Assembly: GCF_026537325.1 (NCBI RefSeq)
Contig: NZ_JAFNMJ010000005.1
Span: 1 to 64,000 of the forward strand
Length of the DNA: 64,000 nucleotides
Origin: Bifidobacterium sp. B4142
GTDB taxonomy: Bacteria; Actinomycetota; Actinomycetes; Actinomycetales; Bifidobacteriaceae
Direction of reading: 5' to 3'
The notes under the pieces were generated by a model, which searched no databases, was not told the origin of the DNA, and saw nothing but the letters and a program-made list of their open reading frames with translations. The stretch's first letter is position 1, and the number at the start of each line of letters is the position of its first letter. Shown here in pieces: positions 17,231 through 26,701 of this stretch. The position numbers were made by a program, and so were the translations under genes.

Positions 17231-20029
17231 TCAGTTGATCATGCCTGCGATACGGCGACGCACATGGTGCAGATGGGCCTTGGGCCGCCCGGACGTGTCG
17301 ATGCCTCGCTTGGCTAGGAAGGCACGAACCATCTTGTCCCCCTCGCTGAAGATCAGAACCGTCAGTCCAATCCCCAGGCAGATGAGCCACTGGCTTGCAC
17401 TCAGTGGAGCCATGCCCAGAACGCTTGCAACCGGAGCCAGATACATGGCACCCGCGTGGATGCCCAGGGCCACGAACGAAGCCACCAGGAGGAAGGTGTT
17501 GTCCAAGGGGTTGAGCTGGACGATCAGCCTGTTCTCAGACCTGGCCGACATGGCGACGAAGAAGTTGAAGAGGACCAATAAGGTCAGGGCCATGGTCCGG
17601 GCGTGGGCCAGATCCATCCCTGCATTGATGTTGAGGCGGAACAGGACCAGGATGCAAGTGGCCATCCAGAGCCCGCAGACGGCAAGCCGTGCCCAAAGCA
17701 CTCGCGAGAGCAAGCCCTCTCCGGACGAACGCGGGGGCGACTCCAGCTCGTCCCCGTTGCCCGGCTCGAATCCCAGGGCTATGTCCTGGACGCCGTTGGT
17801 CACGAAGTTGATCCAGAGCATCTGCAGGGGCAGGAAGAGCAGGGGCTCCTCGGCAATCACATTGACCCCCACGGCGATCATGGCGGCTGCGGCCGTGGAC
17901 AGGAGGAAGTAGGCGGACCCGCGGATGGCCTTGAAGATGACCCTCCCCTGACGCACAGCCTGGGTGATGGTGACGAAGTTGTCGTCGGTCAGAACCACAT
18001 CGCTGGCCTCCCGGGCCACGTCGGTGCCGGAGCGGCCCATGGCGATGCCCACCGAGGCAGCCTTCAGCGCTGGGGCGTCATTGACGCCGTCGCCGGTCAC
18101 AGCCACCACATGGCCCTCATCCTGCAGGGCTTCCACAATGCGCAGCTTGTCCTGGGGGGAGACGCGGGCGGCGATGGAGGTCTCACGCAGACGGGCCCGG
18201 AGGACCTCGTCGCTCATCTCCAGCATCTCGCTACCGGTCAACGCCTGGTCGGTATGCTCCAGACCCAGGCGACGACCTATGGCGGCTGCGGTCACCGGGT
18301 GGTCGCCGGTAATCATGACCACGCGGATGCCGGCCCCGGCGCATTCGGCGATGGCCTCGCGCACGCCGGGTCGGGGCGGATCGAGCATGCCTTCAAGCCC
18401 CAGGAAGGTCAGGTCGTCAGGTCGACAGCGGGAGGCGGGATCCTGGTCAGAGGAGAGGACCCTGCTGGCCACGCCGATCACCCGCAACCCCTGGGAACCC
18501 ATTGCTTCGTAGGACTTGTGGACAGCCTGGGTGTCCAAGGGAACGACCTGGCCATCCGGGTCCAGCATGGTTCGGCTCATGGCCATGATCGCATCGGGGG
18601 CACCCTTGACGTATTGGGTCATGGTGCCGTCCGGGCTGCGGCGGATGGTCATGGAGTGGAGCAGCTCCGGCTCGTAGGGGGTCTCCATGACGATAGGAGC
18701 GTCCAGGTCTTCGGTGGTCACAGCCCCGGTCTGGTCGGCCAGGCGGGCCATGGCCATATCGACCGCGTCGCCACTGTATTCGATGCCGCCTTGTTCATTC
18801 GACTGCCGGTGGGCCTCGTTGGTCAGAGCCCCAGCCCGAGCAAGGGCGGACAGACCACGCATACGGTCGTCGTCGGATACGGCCGCTGCGCCTAGGTCCA
18901 TGCCCTCTACGGGGATCGGCTGGCCGCCGCCCAGGGTGAACTGCTCCACGGTCATGCGGTTCTGGGTCAGCGTACCGGTCTTGTCCGAGCCGATGACGGT
19001 GATGGAGCCCAGGGTTTCAACGGCCGGCAATGAGCGGACGATGGCATGGTATTCGGCCATCCTCGAAACTCCCAAGGCCATGGCCACGGTCAGCACGATG
19101 GGCAGGGCCTCAGGCATGGAGGCCACCACCAGGGAGACTGCGGAAAGGAAGGCCCCAGTAGCGTCGCCATTGAGAATGGCTCCGCCGATGAAGACGAAGA
19201 TGGCCACCAGAATGACGGCGACAGCGATGCCCACCTCGGTGCGGTGGATGATTCGCTGCAGGGGCGTGCGGCCCTTGGACACATGGACCAGATCGTTGAT
19301 TTCGCCCAGCTCGGTGTCGGAACCGGTGGCCACCACCAGCCCTCGGCCTCGGCCGCTGGTGACCATGGTGCCCGAGAAAGCCATGCAGCGCCTGTCCCCC
19401 AGGGCTGCGTCGCGATCCACGGGGTCCGTATTCTTCTTGGCATCCTCGCTCTCGCCAGTCAGCATGGCCTCGTCGATGCGCAGGTGGAGGGCCTCGATCA
19501 ACCGCAGGTCAGCGGGGATGCGGTCGCCGCTCTCCAGGAGGACCAGGTCGCCCGGGACCAGCTGGTCGGCATCAATCTGCTCCATCCGGCCCTGGCGCAC
19601 GACCCGTGTAGTGGGGGTGGACAGGGTGGTCAAGGCCTCCACGGCCTTGTCGGCCTTGGACTCCTGCACATAGCCGATGATGGCGTTGAGAAAAAGAACC
19701 AGGAAAATGGCCCCGGCATCCACATAATGCTGCAGGAAAATGGTGATGATGCCGCAGACCATCAAGACGGCAATCAGGGGGCCGGCAAACTGCTCCAGGA
19801 AGAGCTTCCAACGGGGTTTGGCCTGGGCCTCGGCCAGGCTGTTGGGCCCGAAGAGCTCCAGTCGGCGTGCGCTCTCCTGCGTATCCAAACCCTGGTCCCC
19901 GGTGTGCAGGGTCTCCAGCACAGCCGAGGTCTCCAAGCTGTGCCAGTCGGTGTCGTCGAAACGCATGTCAGCCCCTGCTGCCGCAGCGTTCTGATTCTTG
20001 ATATTTGTAGATGTCACGGATGATGTCAT
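17231..20029 (-). CDS. Cation-transporting P-type ATPase (P2, Ca-type)
   Basis: This 932-residue P-type ATPase has a cation-ATPase N-terminal domain, an actuator domain with MLTGES, the membrane motif MPEALPIV, and the phosphorylated Asp349 in SDKTGT. MITGDHPVTAAAI and VTGDGVNDAPAL follow. The C-terminal six-helix cation-ATPase domain includes LLFLPLQMLWINFVTNGVQDIALGFE. The layout matches bacterial SERCA-like calcium (or broad cation) exporters such as LMCA1/YloB. The last ~35 residues are basic (KRGIDTSGRPKAHLHHVRRR). It lies alone, and its 5' side is a roughly 500-bp gap shared with a divergent antiporter. Ion choice is inferred from family only. Confidence 0.9.
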   Translation of the reverse strand: MTSSVTSTNIKNQNAAAAGADMRFDDTDWHSLETSAVLETLHTGDQGLDTQESARRLELFGPNSLAEAQAKPRWKLFLEQFAGPLIAVLMVCGIITIFLQHYVDAGAIFLVLFLNAIIGYVQESKADKAVEALTTLSTPTTRVVRQGRMEQIDADQLVPGDLVLLESGDRIPADLRLIEALHLRIDEAMLTGESEDAKKNTDPVDRDAALGDRRCMAFSGTMVTSGRGRGLVVATGSDTELGEINDLVHVSKGRTPLQRIIHRTEVGIAVAVILVAIFVFIGGAILNGDATGAFLSAVSLVVASMPEALPIVLTVAMALGVSRMAEYHAIVRSLPAVETLGSITVIGSDKTGTLTQNRMTVEQFTLGGGQPIPVEGMDLGAAAVSDDDRMRGLSALARAGALTNEAHRQSNEQGGIEYSGDAVDMAMARLADQTGAVTTEDLDAPIVMETPYEPELLHSMTIRRSPDGTMTQYVKGAPDAIMAMSRTMLDPDGQVVPLDTQAVHKSYEAMGSQGLRVIGVASRVLSSDQDPASRCRPDDLTFLGLEGMLDPPRPGVREAIAECAGAGIRVVMITGDHPVTAAAIGRRLGLEHTDQALTGSEMLEMSDEVLRARLRETSIAARVSPQDKLRIVEALQDEGHVVAVTGDGVNDAPALKAASVGIAMGRSGTDVAREASDVVLTDDNFVTITQAVRQGRVIFKAIRGSAYFLLSTAAAAMIAVGVNVIAEEPLLFLPLQMLWINFVTNGVQDIALGFEPGNGDELESPPRSSGEGLLSRVLWARLAVCGLWMATCILVLFRLNINAGMDLAHARTMALTLLVLFNFFVAMSARSENRLIVQLNPLDNTFLLVASFVALGIHAGAMYLAPVASVLGMAPLSASQWLICLGIGLTVLIFSEGDKMVRAFLAKRGIDTSGRPKAHLHHVRRRIAGMIN

Positions 20030-20538
20030 CGGTCAACCTGGCCTTTCCAAACCGGATCGGTCATTTGTCCCCGCATGCGACCCTCTGCAGTCTTTCTTGC
20101 AATCTTCCTTCTGGACCGGGGGATGTCCGGAAGCGTCGGGGAAACAATAGCGTGCGCGTAAGTCCCCGGGGTCAAGAGATGGGGCTCCATGGTCAGCCGC
20201 CGCAAGCAGTGCCCGCTGGGAGGTTCGGAGCCTTCCCGGTCCTTATGAGTATACCGATTGAGTCGGCCTTTCATGCGCTTAAAAGGGGTGCCCGGGCCGG
20301 ATTTTCACAAATGTTCGCCTATCGCGAGCGCAGTCTGTCCACCATTCCGGCTTGAGGTGTCAACTTAGCGCACATTGTCCATTAATGCTGTTCCTGGATA
20401 CCGTGATTCCGTACAATGGATTATGCGACGTCAATCCTCATGCAACCCTGTACTCGGAGATTCCTTCATTGGTCGAATGAACCCTGCTAGTCGGGCCTGC
20501 GGCAGCCCGCCCGGGATTGCGTGGCGGAAAGGAAGCCC
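20030..20538. other. Long divergent intergenic region
   Basis: About 500 bp separate the leftward P-type ATPase from the rightward antiporter, and no gene is convincing here. It holds short inverted repeats, for example GGCTCC at 20183-20188 with GGAGCC at 20227-20232. A TACAAT hexamer at 20427-20432 could be a -10 element for the antiporter. I looked for a manganese or magnesium riboswitch on the ATPase side and could not recognise one. Confidence 0.35.
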
Positions 20539-22770
20539 GTGGAAACATTCATTCTCATTCTGTGCATACTTGCTGCCGTCCTCGTCTCTTCCTTTATTTC
20601 CAGATTCATTCCCCGGATCTCTACCCCTCTCGTCCAGATCGTCCTGGGCGCAGTAATGGCCCTGCTGCCCATTTTCCCGCGAATGCGGCTGGATCCTGAG
20701 CTGTTCATGGTCCTCTTCATCGCTCCCCTGCTCTATTACGAGGCCCACACCATCAACAAGATGGAACTGCTCAAGGGACTGCGATCATCCCTTTCCCTGG
20801 CAATCGGACTGGCTGCTCTGACCATGATCATGGTGGGCGTCATCCTGCATGCCGCCTGGCCCATGTTCCCCCTGGCCGCAGCCATGGCCCTGGGCGCCGC
20901 CCTGGGACCGACCGATGCCGTGGCCGTCTCCTCTTTGGGCGAGAGCGCCGACCTCACACCAGACGAACACTCGATCCTTGCCGGCGAATCGCTCTTCAAC
21001 GACGCCACCGGCGTCATCGGCTTCCAGTTCGCCATCCTGGCTACCGTGACCGGCTCCTTCTCCCTGCCTCAGGCCCTGGGCGAGTTCTTTGTCGAGTTCG
21101 TGGGTGGCATCGGCTTCGGCCTGATCACAGGGTTTGTGGTCAACTGGCTCTTTGAGTCGGCCCGTCGCCTGGGCTGGGAAACCACCACCACCAGGATCCT
21201 GTTGGAGCTCTTCCTGCCCTTCCTGATATACATGGTCGGGCAGAACATCCTGCATGTGTCCGGAATCCTGGCCGTGGTATCTACCGGACTGCTGATCCGC
21301 TTCGACCACACCGGGGTGGGACCCAATACCTCCAAGGCCAACATCGTCTCATCCAGCGTTTGGAAGGTGCTCTCCTTCAGCCTCAACGGTGCGGTCTTCG
21401 TCCTTCTGGGCATGCTGCTGCCGGCAGCCATGGGCACCAGCTGGCGAGACCGGCGGGTCAGCAACTGGATGCTGGTAGCCACCATCATCCTGGTCTGCCT
21501 GATCGTGATAATGCTGCGCTTCCTCTGGACGGCCAGCGTTCTGATCTTCACCAAGGACCATGAAACCGGCAGCAGACCACGGATCACATCCAAGCTCCTG
21601 AGGTCGGCAGCCGTCATGACCTTCGGCGGCCCCAAGGGGACCATCACCCTCTCCCTGGCCCTGACCATCCCCTATATGACCGATGACGGGTCCGCCTTCC
21701 CCATGCGCAGCGAGCTGATATTCGTGGCCGCCGGAGTCATCATCGTCACCCTGGTGCTGGCCAACTTCGCCCTACCGCTGCTGGCTCCCTCACAGGGCAA
21801 CGAGGTGCCGGCCCAACAGGTCGAAAAATTCATCAAGGTGCTCAGGGGCACTGTCCGGGAGCTCTCCAGCAGGATCACTGATGAGAATCGGCTGGCCATC
21901 CAGCAGGTGATCAAGCAGTACAACCACCGCATCGCCAAGCTCAAGTCGCGAATCGGCCAGTATTCCCCCAAGGACTTCCAGGACCTGCAGGTGCAGACCA
22001 TGGAGTGGGAGCAGGACTACATGGAGGAGCGGCTGAGCCGAATCGAGGAGGCCCAGGATCAGCTGGAGGAGCGGCTCAGGAACGAAGACGCAGGCATAGA
22101 ACAGGCACCTGCATCAACGCAGCCTGCCTCCGAGAACGAGACCGAGACCGAACCCAGTACTGAGGCCGAAACCGTAGCCGACAGGGATGCCGACGCCCAG
22201 CTGATCGACCGTCGCGACGAGCGCGGCGATGACCAGGAGGAACTGCTGAATCTGCGCAGCCAGGAACAGGCCGCCCGCAGGATCCTGTCCACCATATCCG
22301 GATCCCTCTTCCACTTGGACAGAGGCGGGGAGCTGCGCTGGAGGGCCTACACGGCTCGCAGACGACTCAGGGGCCTGCTGCACAGCCAGTTCCACCGCCT
22401 AAAGCACCTGACCCAGCCGATCGACAAGGACCGAGTCTTCGTGGCCGGACGCCACCTGCAGGCAGAGATGAACCACTTCCTGATCGAAAAGCTCTACTCC
22501 GAGCTGGGCAAGGGCCGCTTCAAGACCGAGGACCTGCTGAACACCATCATCAACCATCAGATGATCGAATCTTCCGCGGAGGGAAAGACCGAATACGCGG
22601 GCATGCCTGCCGTCAGGGATCAGGTGGAGGAGGCCAAGCGCGAGGGATACGCCATCGAGCTGGGCCAGATCCAGGACATGGTCGAATCTGGGGAGATCTC
22701 GCGCACGACGGCCAGGAAGATGCGCCGCAACGTCTACGTCATGCAGGTCGACGCCGACTCAGCCCTTTGA
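20539..22770 (+). CDS. Na+/H+ antiporter, CPA1 family, with long cytoplasmic tail
   Basis: This 743-residue membrane protein exchanges sodium (or potassium) for protons. The first ~420 residues form about 12 membrane segments with CPA1 signatures: GPTDAVAVSSL, ESLFNDATGVIGF (acidic ion-binding residues) and FGGPKGTITLSLA. The remaining ~320 residues are hydrophilic, with predicted coiled coil (about 470-525), an acidic low-complexity linker rich in Glu/Thr and a further helical domain. The GTG at 20539 is chosen because AAGGA lies five bases upstream; the frame starts earlier at 20521. It ends six bases before a convergent esterase gene. The long tail is larger than in many CPA1 proteins and may be regulatory. 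Confidence 0.88.
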   Translation: METFILILCILAAVLVSSFISRFIPRISTPLVQIVLGAVMALLPIFPRMRLDPELFMVLFIAPLLYYEAHTINKMELLKGLRSSLSLAIGLAALTMIMVGVILHAAWPMFPLAAAMALGAALGPTDAVAVSSLGESADLTPDEHSILAGESLFNDATGVIGFQFAILATVTGSFSLPQALGEFFVEFVGGIGFGLITGFVVNWLFESARRLGWETTTTRILLELFLPFLIYMVGQNILHVSGILAVVSTGLLIRFDHTGVGPNTSKANIVSSSVWKVLSFSLNGAVFVLLGMLLPAAMGTSWRDRRVSNWMLVATIILVCLIVIMLRFLWTASVLIFTKDHETGSRPRITSKLLRSAAVMTFGGPKGTITLSLALTIPYMTDDGSAFPMRSELIFVAAGVIIVTLVLANFALPLLAPSQGNEVPAQQVEKFIKVLRGTVRELSSRITDENRLAIQQVIKQYNHRIAKLKSRIGQYSPKDFQDLQVQTMEWEQDYMEERLSRIEEAQDQLEERLRNEDAGIEQAPASTQPASENETETEPSTEAETVADRDADAQLIDRRDERGDDQEELLNLRSQEQAARRILSTISGSLFHLDRGGELRWRAYTARRRLRGLLHSQFHRLKHLTQPIDKDRVFVAGRHLQAEMNHFLIEKLYSELGKGRFKTEDLLNTIINHQMIESSAEGKTEYAGMPAVRDQVEEAKREGYAIELGQIQDMVESGEISRTTARKMRRNVYVMQVDADSAL

Positions 22771-22776
22771 GCCGAT

Positions 22777-23541
22777 CTACATGAGGCCCGAGGTCACGTC
22801 GATCTCGCCCAGCCACTGGCGAAGGTCGTTCATCTCGCGCATGTCGACAGCATGTTCCAGGTGGTCGTACTCGGTGGTGTGCAGCCATACGTGCTCGTCC
22901 AGCCAGGCGGCCAGAGCCCGGAATTCGTACTTGGGCACCGTGGTGTCATCCGAACCGAATCCCAGGAAGACCGGCTTATTCAAGCCAGCCAGGCGCTCGT
23001 CGGCCGGAGCAGTGCCGGGCACCAGGCCTGGGGCCAGGAACCCGGATAGGCATATGGATGCTCGATAACGCTCAGGATTGACCCGAAGCAGATGAACAGC
23101 CAGCATGGCTCCCTGGGAGAAGCCCATGGCCACTACAGGTCGGTCTTCGGGGATATTGGCTGAAACCCAGGCGTCCACGGCCCGGGCCGCTGCATAGCCA
23201 TCCCGATCCAGGTCTTCCTGCTCGGGGCGCATGTCGTGAAACCAGGTATAGCCCGGGCCGAACATGCCGCGCTCGCTGCCTGGCACCATCATGGGCGCCC
23301 GCAGGGATGCATAGTCGTTGTAGGGGGCCACATAACGCATCAGATCAGCCATGTCCTCCTCGTTGGAGCCCCAGCCGTGCATGAGTACAAAAATGGGCCG
23401 CGAGGGGTTGCCTGTGCCCTGCTTGCGGGACCAACGGACCTGCTCGACCTTGAGCTCCTGCCCAAAACGTCCGGGCACCACCGTGGAGGGCCGACCCACC
23501 AATCCCCCGTCATCCTTTTGTGCTTGATCCATACCTGCCAC
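22777..23541 (-). CDS. Phospholipase/carboxylesterase-type alpha/beta hydrolase
   Basis: This 254-residue soluble serine hydrolase is of the phospholipase/carboxylesterase (YpfH/Abhydrolase_2) family. The oxyanion segment is MHGWGSNEEDM, the nucleophile elbow is GFSQGA, and a later aspartate (FGSDDTTVP) and histidine (DHLEHAVDM) complete a plausible triad. No signal peptide is visible. The start at 23541 is a GTG, and an ATG three codons in (23532) is equally possible. Nearby genes do not point to a substrate. Confidence 0.82.
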   Translation of the reverse strand: MAGMDQAQKDDGGLVGRPSTVVPGRFGQELKVEQVRWSRKQGTGNPSRPIFVLMHGWGSNEEDMADLMRYVAPYNDYASLRAPMMVPGSERGMFGPGYTWFHDMRPEQEDLDRDGYAAARAVDAWVSANIPEDRPVVAMGFSQGAMLAVHLLRVNPERYRASICLSGFLAPGLVPGTAPADERLAGLNKPVFLGFGSDDTTVPKYEFRALAAWLDEHVWLHTTEYDHLEHAVDMREMNDLRQWLGEIDVTSGLM

Positions 23542-23563
23542 GATAGTCGACCGGTCCTGTCAT

Positions 23564-24373
23564 TCAATGCTGACTCATGAGCGGCTCGGCCTGACCACCC
23601 CACTGGCCCTGCAGTCCGGTCACCTGGGCCTTGCTGCCCACCACCATCCAACGCTTGCCGGTCAGCAGCCATAAATCCTGGGGCTGCAACCCGCCTCCGT
23701 AGCGGGAGAGCAGGTCGGGCACGCGGGCGCGGATAGGCCCTTTAGCCAGGGATGCCGCAGAGTCGTTATCGAAGACCACGTAGGCCATGGCCGTATCCGT
23801 GCAATACCGAGCTTGGGAGATGCCCACATAACCACCCAAGCCGATGTCATGCCAACCCGAAGCGCACTGGCCGGCAGCCTTGTCGATACCGCCGGTCATG
23901 GCCTGAGGCGAGCTGATGGGCGCGTCGTCACGCGCGGGGGTCTTGATGATGCCCTTGGGATAAGAGTTGGCAATAAGCAGGCCTGCCGCCGTCAAGAGCA
24001 TTCCGCAAATCAAAAGAATAATGCCCGCCGAGCCTACCGATGGCCGATTCGGGACTGGTCCGGAGTGGCGGGCTATGACGACCAGGATTATGGTCAACAG
24101 GGCAAAGGCCACAGAGACGCCCACCCAAGCCGAGATGCCCACCTGGCCTATGACCCCCAGCCTGGAGGGTGCTATGGCATGGGCCAGCAAGGCCGCGCCC
24201 GCAAGAGCTGAGACCAGTCCTGTGACTGCTGCAAACCGACTCCAGATGTTGGCATGGGCTATCTGAATAGGACGCTCATCAATATCCGGGCGAGGAGGAT
24301 AGGAGACTGGCAGACCCTCGTCATACCCGCTGTCCGCCAGCCGCTGATCCAGCTGGTTGAATCCATCGGCCAT
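23564..24373 (-). CDS. Membrane protein of unknown function
   Basis: This 269-residue protein is not recognised. A hydrophilic N-terminus with a proline-rich stretch (VSYPPRPD) leads into three hydrophobic segments (about 45-70, 78-100 and 110-130). The C-terminal ~130 residues are predicted outside the membrane and contain two cysteines (QCASGW, RYCTD). The ATG at 24373 is preferred over 24385 because AAAGGTGG and GAGG lie just upstream. It ends 23 bp before the start of the esterase gene and may be co-transcribed with it. A cell-surface anchored domain is a reasonable guess, no more. Confidence 0.75.
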   Translation of the reverse strand: MADGFNQLDQRLADSGYDEGLPVSYPPRPDIDERPIQIAHANIWSRFAAVTGLVSALAGAALLAHAIAPSRLGVIGQVGISAWVGVSVAFALLTIILVVIARHSGPVPNRPSVGSAGIILLICGMLLTAAGLLIANSYPKGIIKTPARDDAPISSPQAMTGGIDKAAGQCASGWHDIGLGGYVGISQARYCTDTAMAYVVFDNDSAASLAKGPIRARVPDLLSRYGGGLQPQDLWLLTGKRWMVVGSKAQVTGLQGQWGGQAEPLMSQH

Positions 24374-24584
24374 CGACCTCGCCACCTTTCACGGTTGGTT
24401 TCAGTCTATGGGGGCGGACACATGCAGACCAGCGACAGCGGCCAATGCTTCACCATCCCGACATCCTGCCGAGCTGATAGATGGGCATATCAGAAGCGCA
24501 TAGCTGCTTATCGCTGGGACGTTCGGCACCAGCACAGGCCCGATGACGGCGAAAAGTCCCAGAGCTCAGTTGCTCAGTTGGCGT

Positions 24585-24818
24585 TCAGCCCTTGATGTCT
24601 CGAGGATCCTTCTTGCCTATGGTGCGCTTGTCGCGGATTTTATTGCCGCCCTTGTTATGGATGTTGACCTCACCGCCGCCTGACCGGTCTGCAAAGACCT
24701 TGGCCTGCTTGCTGGCCTCCGCCTTAGTAGCGAAAGTGCGGGAAACGCGTGAGGCCCCGGCCCGCTTGACTGTCCAGAGATCGCGATCCTCGTCGTATTG
24801 CACGTGATAATCAGCCAT
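24585..24818 (-). CDS. DUF2188 domain protein
   Basis: This 77-residue basic protein fits the DUF2188 pattern: HVQYDEDRDLWTVKRAG at the front, an alanine/lysine-rich helix (TKAEASKQAKVFADR) and a closing segment with IHNKGG and KDPRDIKG. Its function is unknown in general. The ATG at 24818 has AAAGGA eight bases upstream and gives the family N-terminus, so the longer frame to 24893 is rejected. It marks the left border of the degraded mobile island. Confidence 0.8.
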   Translation of the reverse strand: MADYHVQYDEDRDLWTVKRAGASRVSRTFATKAEASKQAKVFADRSGGGEVNIHNKGGNKIRDKRTIGKKDPRDIKG

Positions 24819-24935
24819 GATGGCCGTCCTTTCCATACTTCCCTGTACCCCCTCATCTTCCAATGCCCGACCTAAGGCACCGTGCTTCGACACACCAGAA
24901 TTTCCAGGATTATTATTCGCTAACGATGATGCTGA

Positions 24936-25187
24936 CGGGGCACCGGCAGCAAGTTCGGCACGCCAATCACGCCACGACGTGTGGGCGGCATGCTCAAGAA
25001 GGTGGAGGTCAACGCCACCAGGAACAAGGACCAGTCACAACGCGGCTACTACTACTCCGCCTTCAGCCATGCCTGGAAGACCCTCAAAGTCTGGCAGGAA
25101 CTCGCAAAGGAGTCCATCACCCCTCCGCCGATAGACACTTTAGACGGATTAGACACATTAGACACTTCAGGGGGTGGTTGGGGATGA
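24936..25187 (+). pseudogene. C-terminal remnant of a phage DUF3631-like protein
   Basis: The frame is open from 24936 (just after a TGA) to the TGA at 25185-25187. The segment PITPRRVGGMLKKVEVNATR followed by RGYYYSAFSHAWKTL resembles the C-terminal part of DUF3631-type phage replication proteins, ending in an Asp-Thr-Leu rich tail (DTLDGLDTLDTSGG). The N-terminal helicase or primase part is absent, so this is a truncated remnant. The internal GTG at 24981 is the first possible start. Its stop overlaps the ATG of the next frame (ATGA at 25184), as in compact phage operons. Confidence 0.5.
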
Positions 25188-25434
25188 CCCGACTCTCGGT
25201 TTCTGAGGACAGGAAACGGACCGGCCCGCCCGCCACGATCGTCCACCTGTTTCACGGCAGCCTCAGGGACGGGGAGGAGATCACCACTTTGTGCGGGCAG
25301 GACATGACCCTGGACCTGGACGGCACCCTGGAGGCGACCGGCTCGGGCGAATACGTGGTGTGCGCTCTGTGCGAGGCCGCCTGGCAGCTCGCCGACATCC
25401 CATCCCCCGACCGGAACAGGGGACACTGTGGTGA
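25184..25434 (+). pseudogene. Small phage protein, probably frameshifted near its end
   Basis: The ATG at 25184 overlaps the preceding stop. About 75 residues look coding, with high G/C at third positions (GPPATIVHLFHGSLRDG, then a CALCEAAW motif with two cysteines). In the sequence as given the frame runs on to 25657 with a poor, proline/arginine-rich translation. One extra base in the C run at 25403-25407 would bring it to a TGA at 25432-25434, overlapping the next GTG start (GTGA). I read this as one lost base, through either decay or a base-calling error. Confidence 0.45.
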
Positions 25435-25657
25435 GCGGATTCCCCGAAACCATCGACGTGAGCGCCGAACGCGAGTACGCGCGCCACCTGGCCCACCGCT
25501 TGTTGAACGAGGCGAGCCTGGCCCTCATGGAGGGCAGGACGGGCAGTGTGCGCATCCCGCGCATGGACCCGGTGTTCGGCGCGGTGTGCGGCCGGAGCCT
25601 GCAACTGCTCACCGACCGGATCGACACCATCAGCCTCACCGCACCTTCACGGCCTGA
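25431..25657 (+). pseudogene. Small phage protein, probably frameshifted at its end
   Basis: GTG at 25431 follows AGGGGA. The first ~65 residues are well formed (REYARHLAHRLLNEASLAL, then MDPVFGAVCGRSLQLLTDRI) and fit a helical phage protein of unknown role. The frame has no stop until 26699, crossing clear downstream genes. Adding one base near 25648 would end it at the TGA at 25655-25657, just before a short inverted repeat (GCCCGGA/TCCGGGC, about 25673-25697). It is therefore probably another single-base loss. Confidence 0.4.
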
Positions 25658-25718
25658 AGGAACACAAGAAAAAGCCCGGACGCCATCAACATCCGGGCCA
25701 CTATCAAGGAGAACCGCT

Positions 25719-25915
25719 ATGAGTAACTCCACCATCCATGATACAAGCCGCCGGGCTGTTGCGCCGGAGGCTTCCCGCAGGTGCAGGGGCGCGCGCGTGA
25801 AGGAATGCGTGACCAGCCTGAGATGCCAGGAGGGGCGGGTGACCGTCCACTACACGCTGCCCGTGTCGGCCAGGACCGGCAGGAGGGGCCTGACCCTGTG
25901 CAGCAGGGAGGATGA
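25719..25915 (+). pseudogene. Small phage protein, end unclear
   Basis: The ATG at 25719 has AAGGAG seven bases upstream. About 60 residues look coding by third-position G/C (VKECVTSLRCQEG, then VTVHYTLPVSARTG). No stop occurs in this frame before 26699. One added base would end it at the TGA at 25913-25915, overlapping the next ATG (ATGA). The function is unknown. Confidence 0.38.
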
Positions 25916-26304
25916 CCTACGACCACGCCCTGGTGGAACGGGCCCACGCCATGCCCTCCGGTGTATGCCAACGGTGCCGGGACCTGAAGGCGCGCATGGA
26001 CCGGCAACTGCACGACCCGTCCGTCCCGGCCACGTTCATGGCCTTCTCCTGGGTCCTCCAGGACATGATCGAGGCACAGGGCCTGACCGTGCCCGAGATG
26101 GCCGAGAAGACCGGCATCGACGAGAGGACCCTGAATACGGAGACGCGCAGCGGCAACATCGGCATGAACCACCTGGGCGACCTGTTCGACGTGCAGGGCC
26201 ACGGATGGAGCGCCGTACCCACCGACCTGGGCGACCTGTGCCGGGACGGGCAGAGGCACATCAGGACCATCGAAGCCATGAGACGAAGGGAGACCGTCCG
26301 GTGA
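25912..26304 (+). CDS. Phage-type protein with a Cro/C1-like helix-turn-helix region
   Basis: This 130-residue protein is the best-preserved gene of the first half of the island. Residues about 45-90 (FMAFSWVLQDMIEAQGLTVP and onward to GIDERTLN) resemble an XRE-type HTH in which an amphipathic helix precedes EMAEKTGIDERTL. Two cysteines near the N-terminus (GVCQRCRDLKARMD) could bind metal. GGGAGG abuts the ATG, which is unusually close. Its stop overlaps the next gene (GTGA). A role as a small DNA-binding phage protein is inferred. Confidence 0.55.
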   Translation: MTYDHALVERAHAMPSGVCQRCRDLKARMDRQLHDPSVPATFMAFSWVLQDMIEAQGLTVPEMAEKTGIDERTLNTETRSGNIGMNHLGDLFDVQGHGWSAVPTDLGDLCRDGQRHIRTIEAMRRRETVR

Positions 26305-26679
26305 GCGGGGAGGACATGGACGGGCTGGCGCGCCGCCTGGAGGAGGCCGACCGGCTGGACGGGCAGGCGGCCCGGACGGTGGGCCTGCGGGTCATGATGG
26401 ACTGGGTGCTCCTGGCGGCCAGGGCGTACGCGCTAGGCGTGGGCGAGGTCAGGGTTGCCCTGCCCTGCGGCGAACCCAGACACCCCGGAACGCACCCGCC
26501 TGATGGTGGCCGCCGTGCTGCGCAACGTGGCCGAAAGGCTCCTGGACCTTTAGCAGACCCAGGCCAAGGACCAAGACAGCGACCCGGGCACCCTCCTGCT
26601 GGAGGCCTGCGACCGGCTGGGCCTGCCCTACACCACCATCACCGACTGGAGGAGGCAGACCGGGGAAGGCCAGGCATGA
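26301..26679 (+). pseudogene. Phage gene with frameshift and in-frame stop
   Basis: It starts at the GTG overlapping the previous stop, and reads a good protein (GLARRLEEADRLDGQAARTV) to about 26460. It then continues in another frame (PERTRLMVAAVLRNVAERLL), hits a TAG at 26551-26553, and resumes (GTLLLEACDRLGLPYTTITD) to the TGA at 26677-26679. Two independent lesions make this a pseudogene. Its position just before the hairpin and capsid gene matches the end of an early gene block in related phages, but the product is not recognised. Confidence 0.7.
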
Positions 26680-26701
26680 AACCGGCCTGTGAGGTATAAT
26701 G

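Noticed and set aside
16242-17912. 556-codon plus-strand frame across three genes
   Set aside because: It overlaps the TauE/SafE, tadA and ATPase genes in other frames and reads as low-complexity proline/arginine-rich sequence.
20030-20538. Manganese (yybP-ykoY) or magnesium riboswitch before the P-type ATPase
   Set aside because: Short inverted repeats exist, but the conserved loop sequences could not be matched by eye.
25428-26699. 423-codon frame treated as one protein
   Set aside because: It crosses three ribosome sites, a hairpin and an intact gene; only separate parts show coding character, so it is better read as several broken genes.
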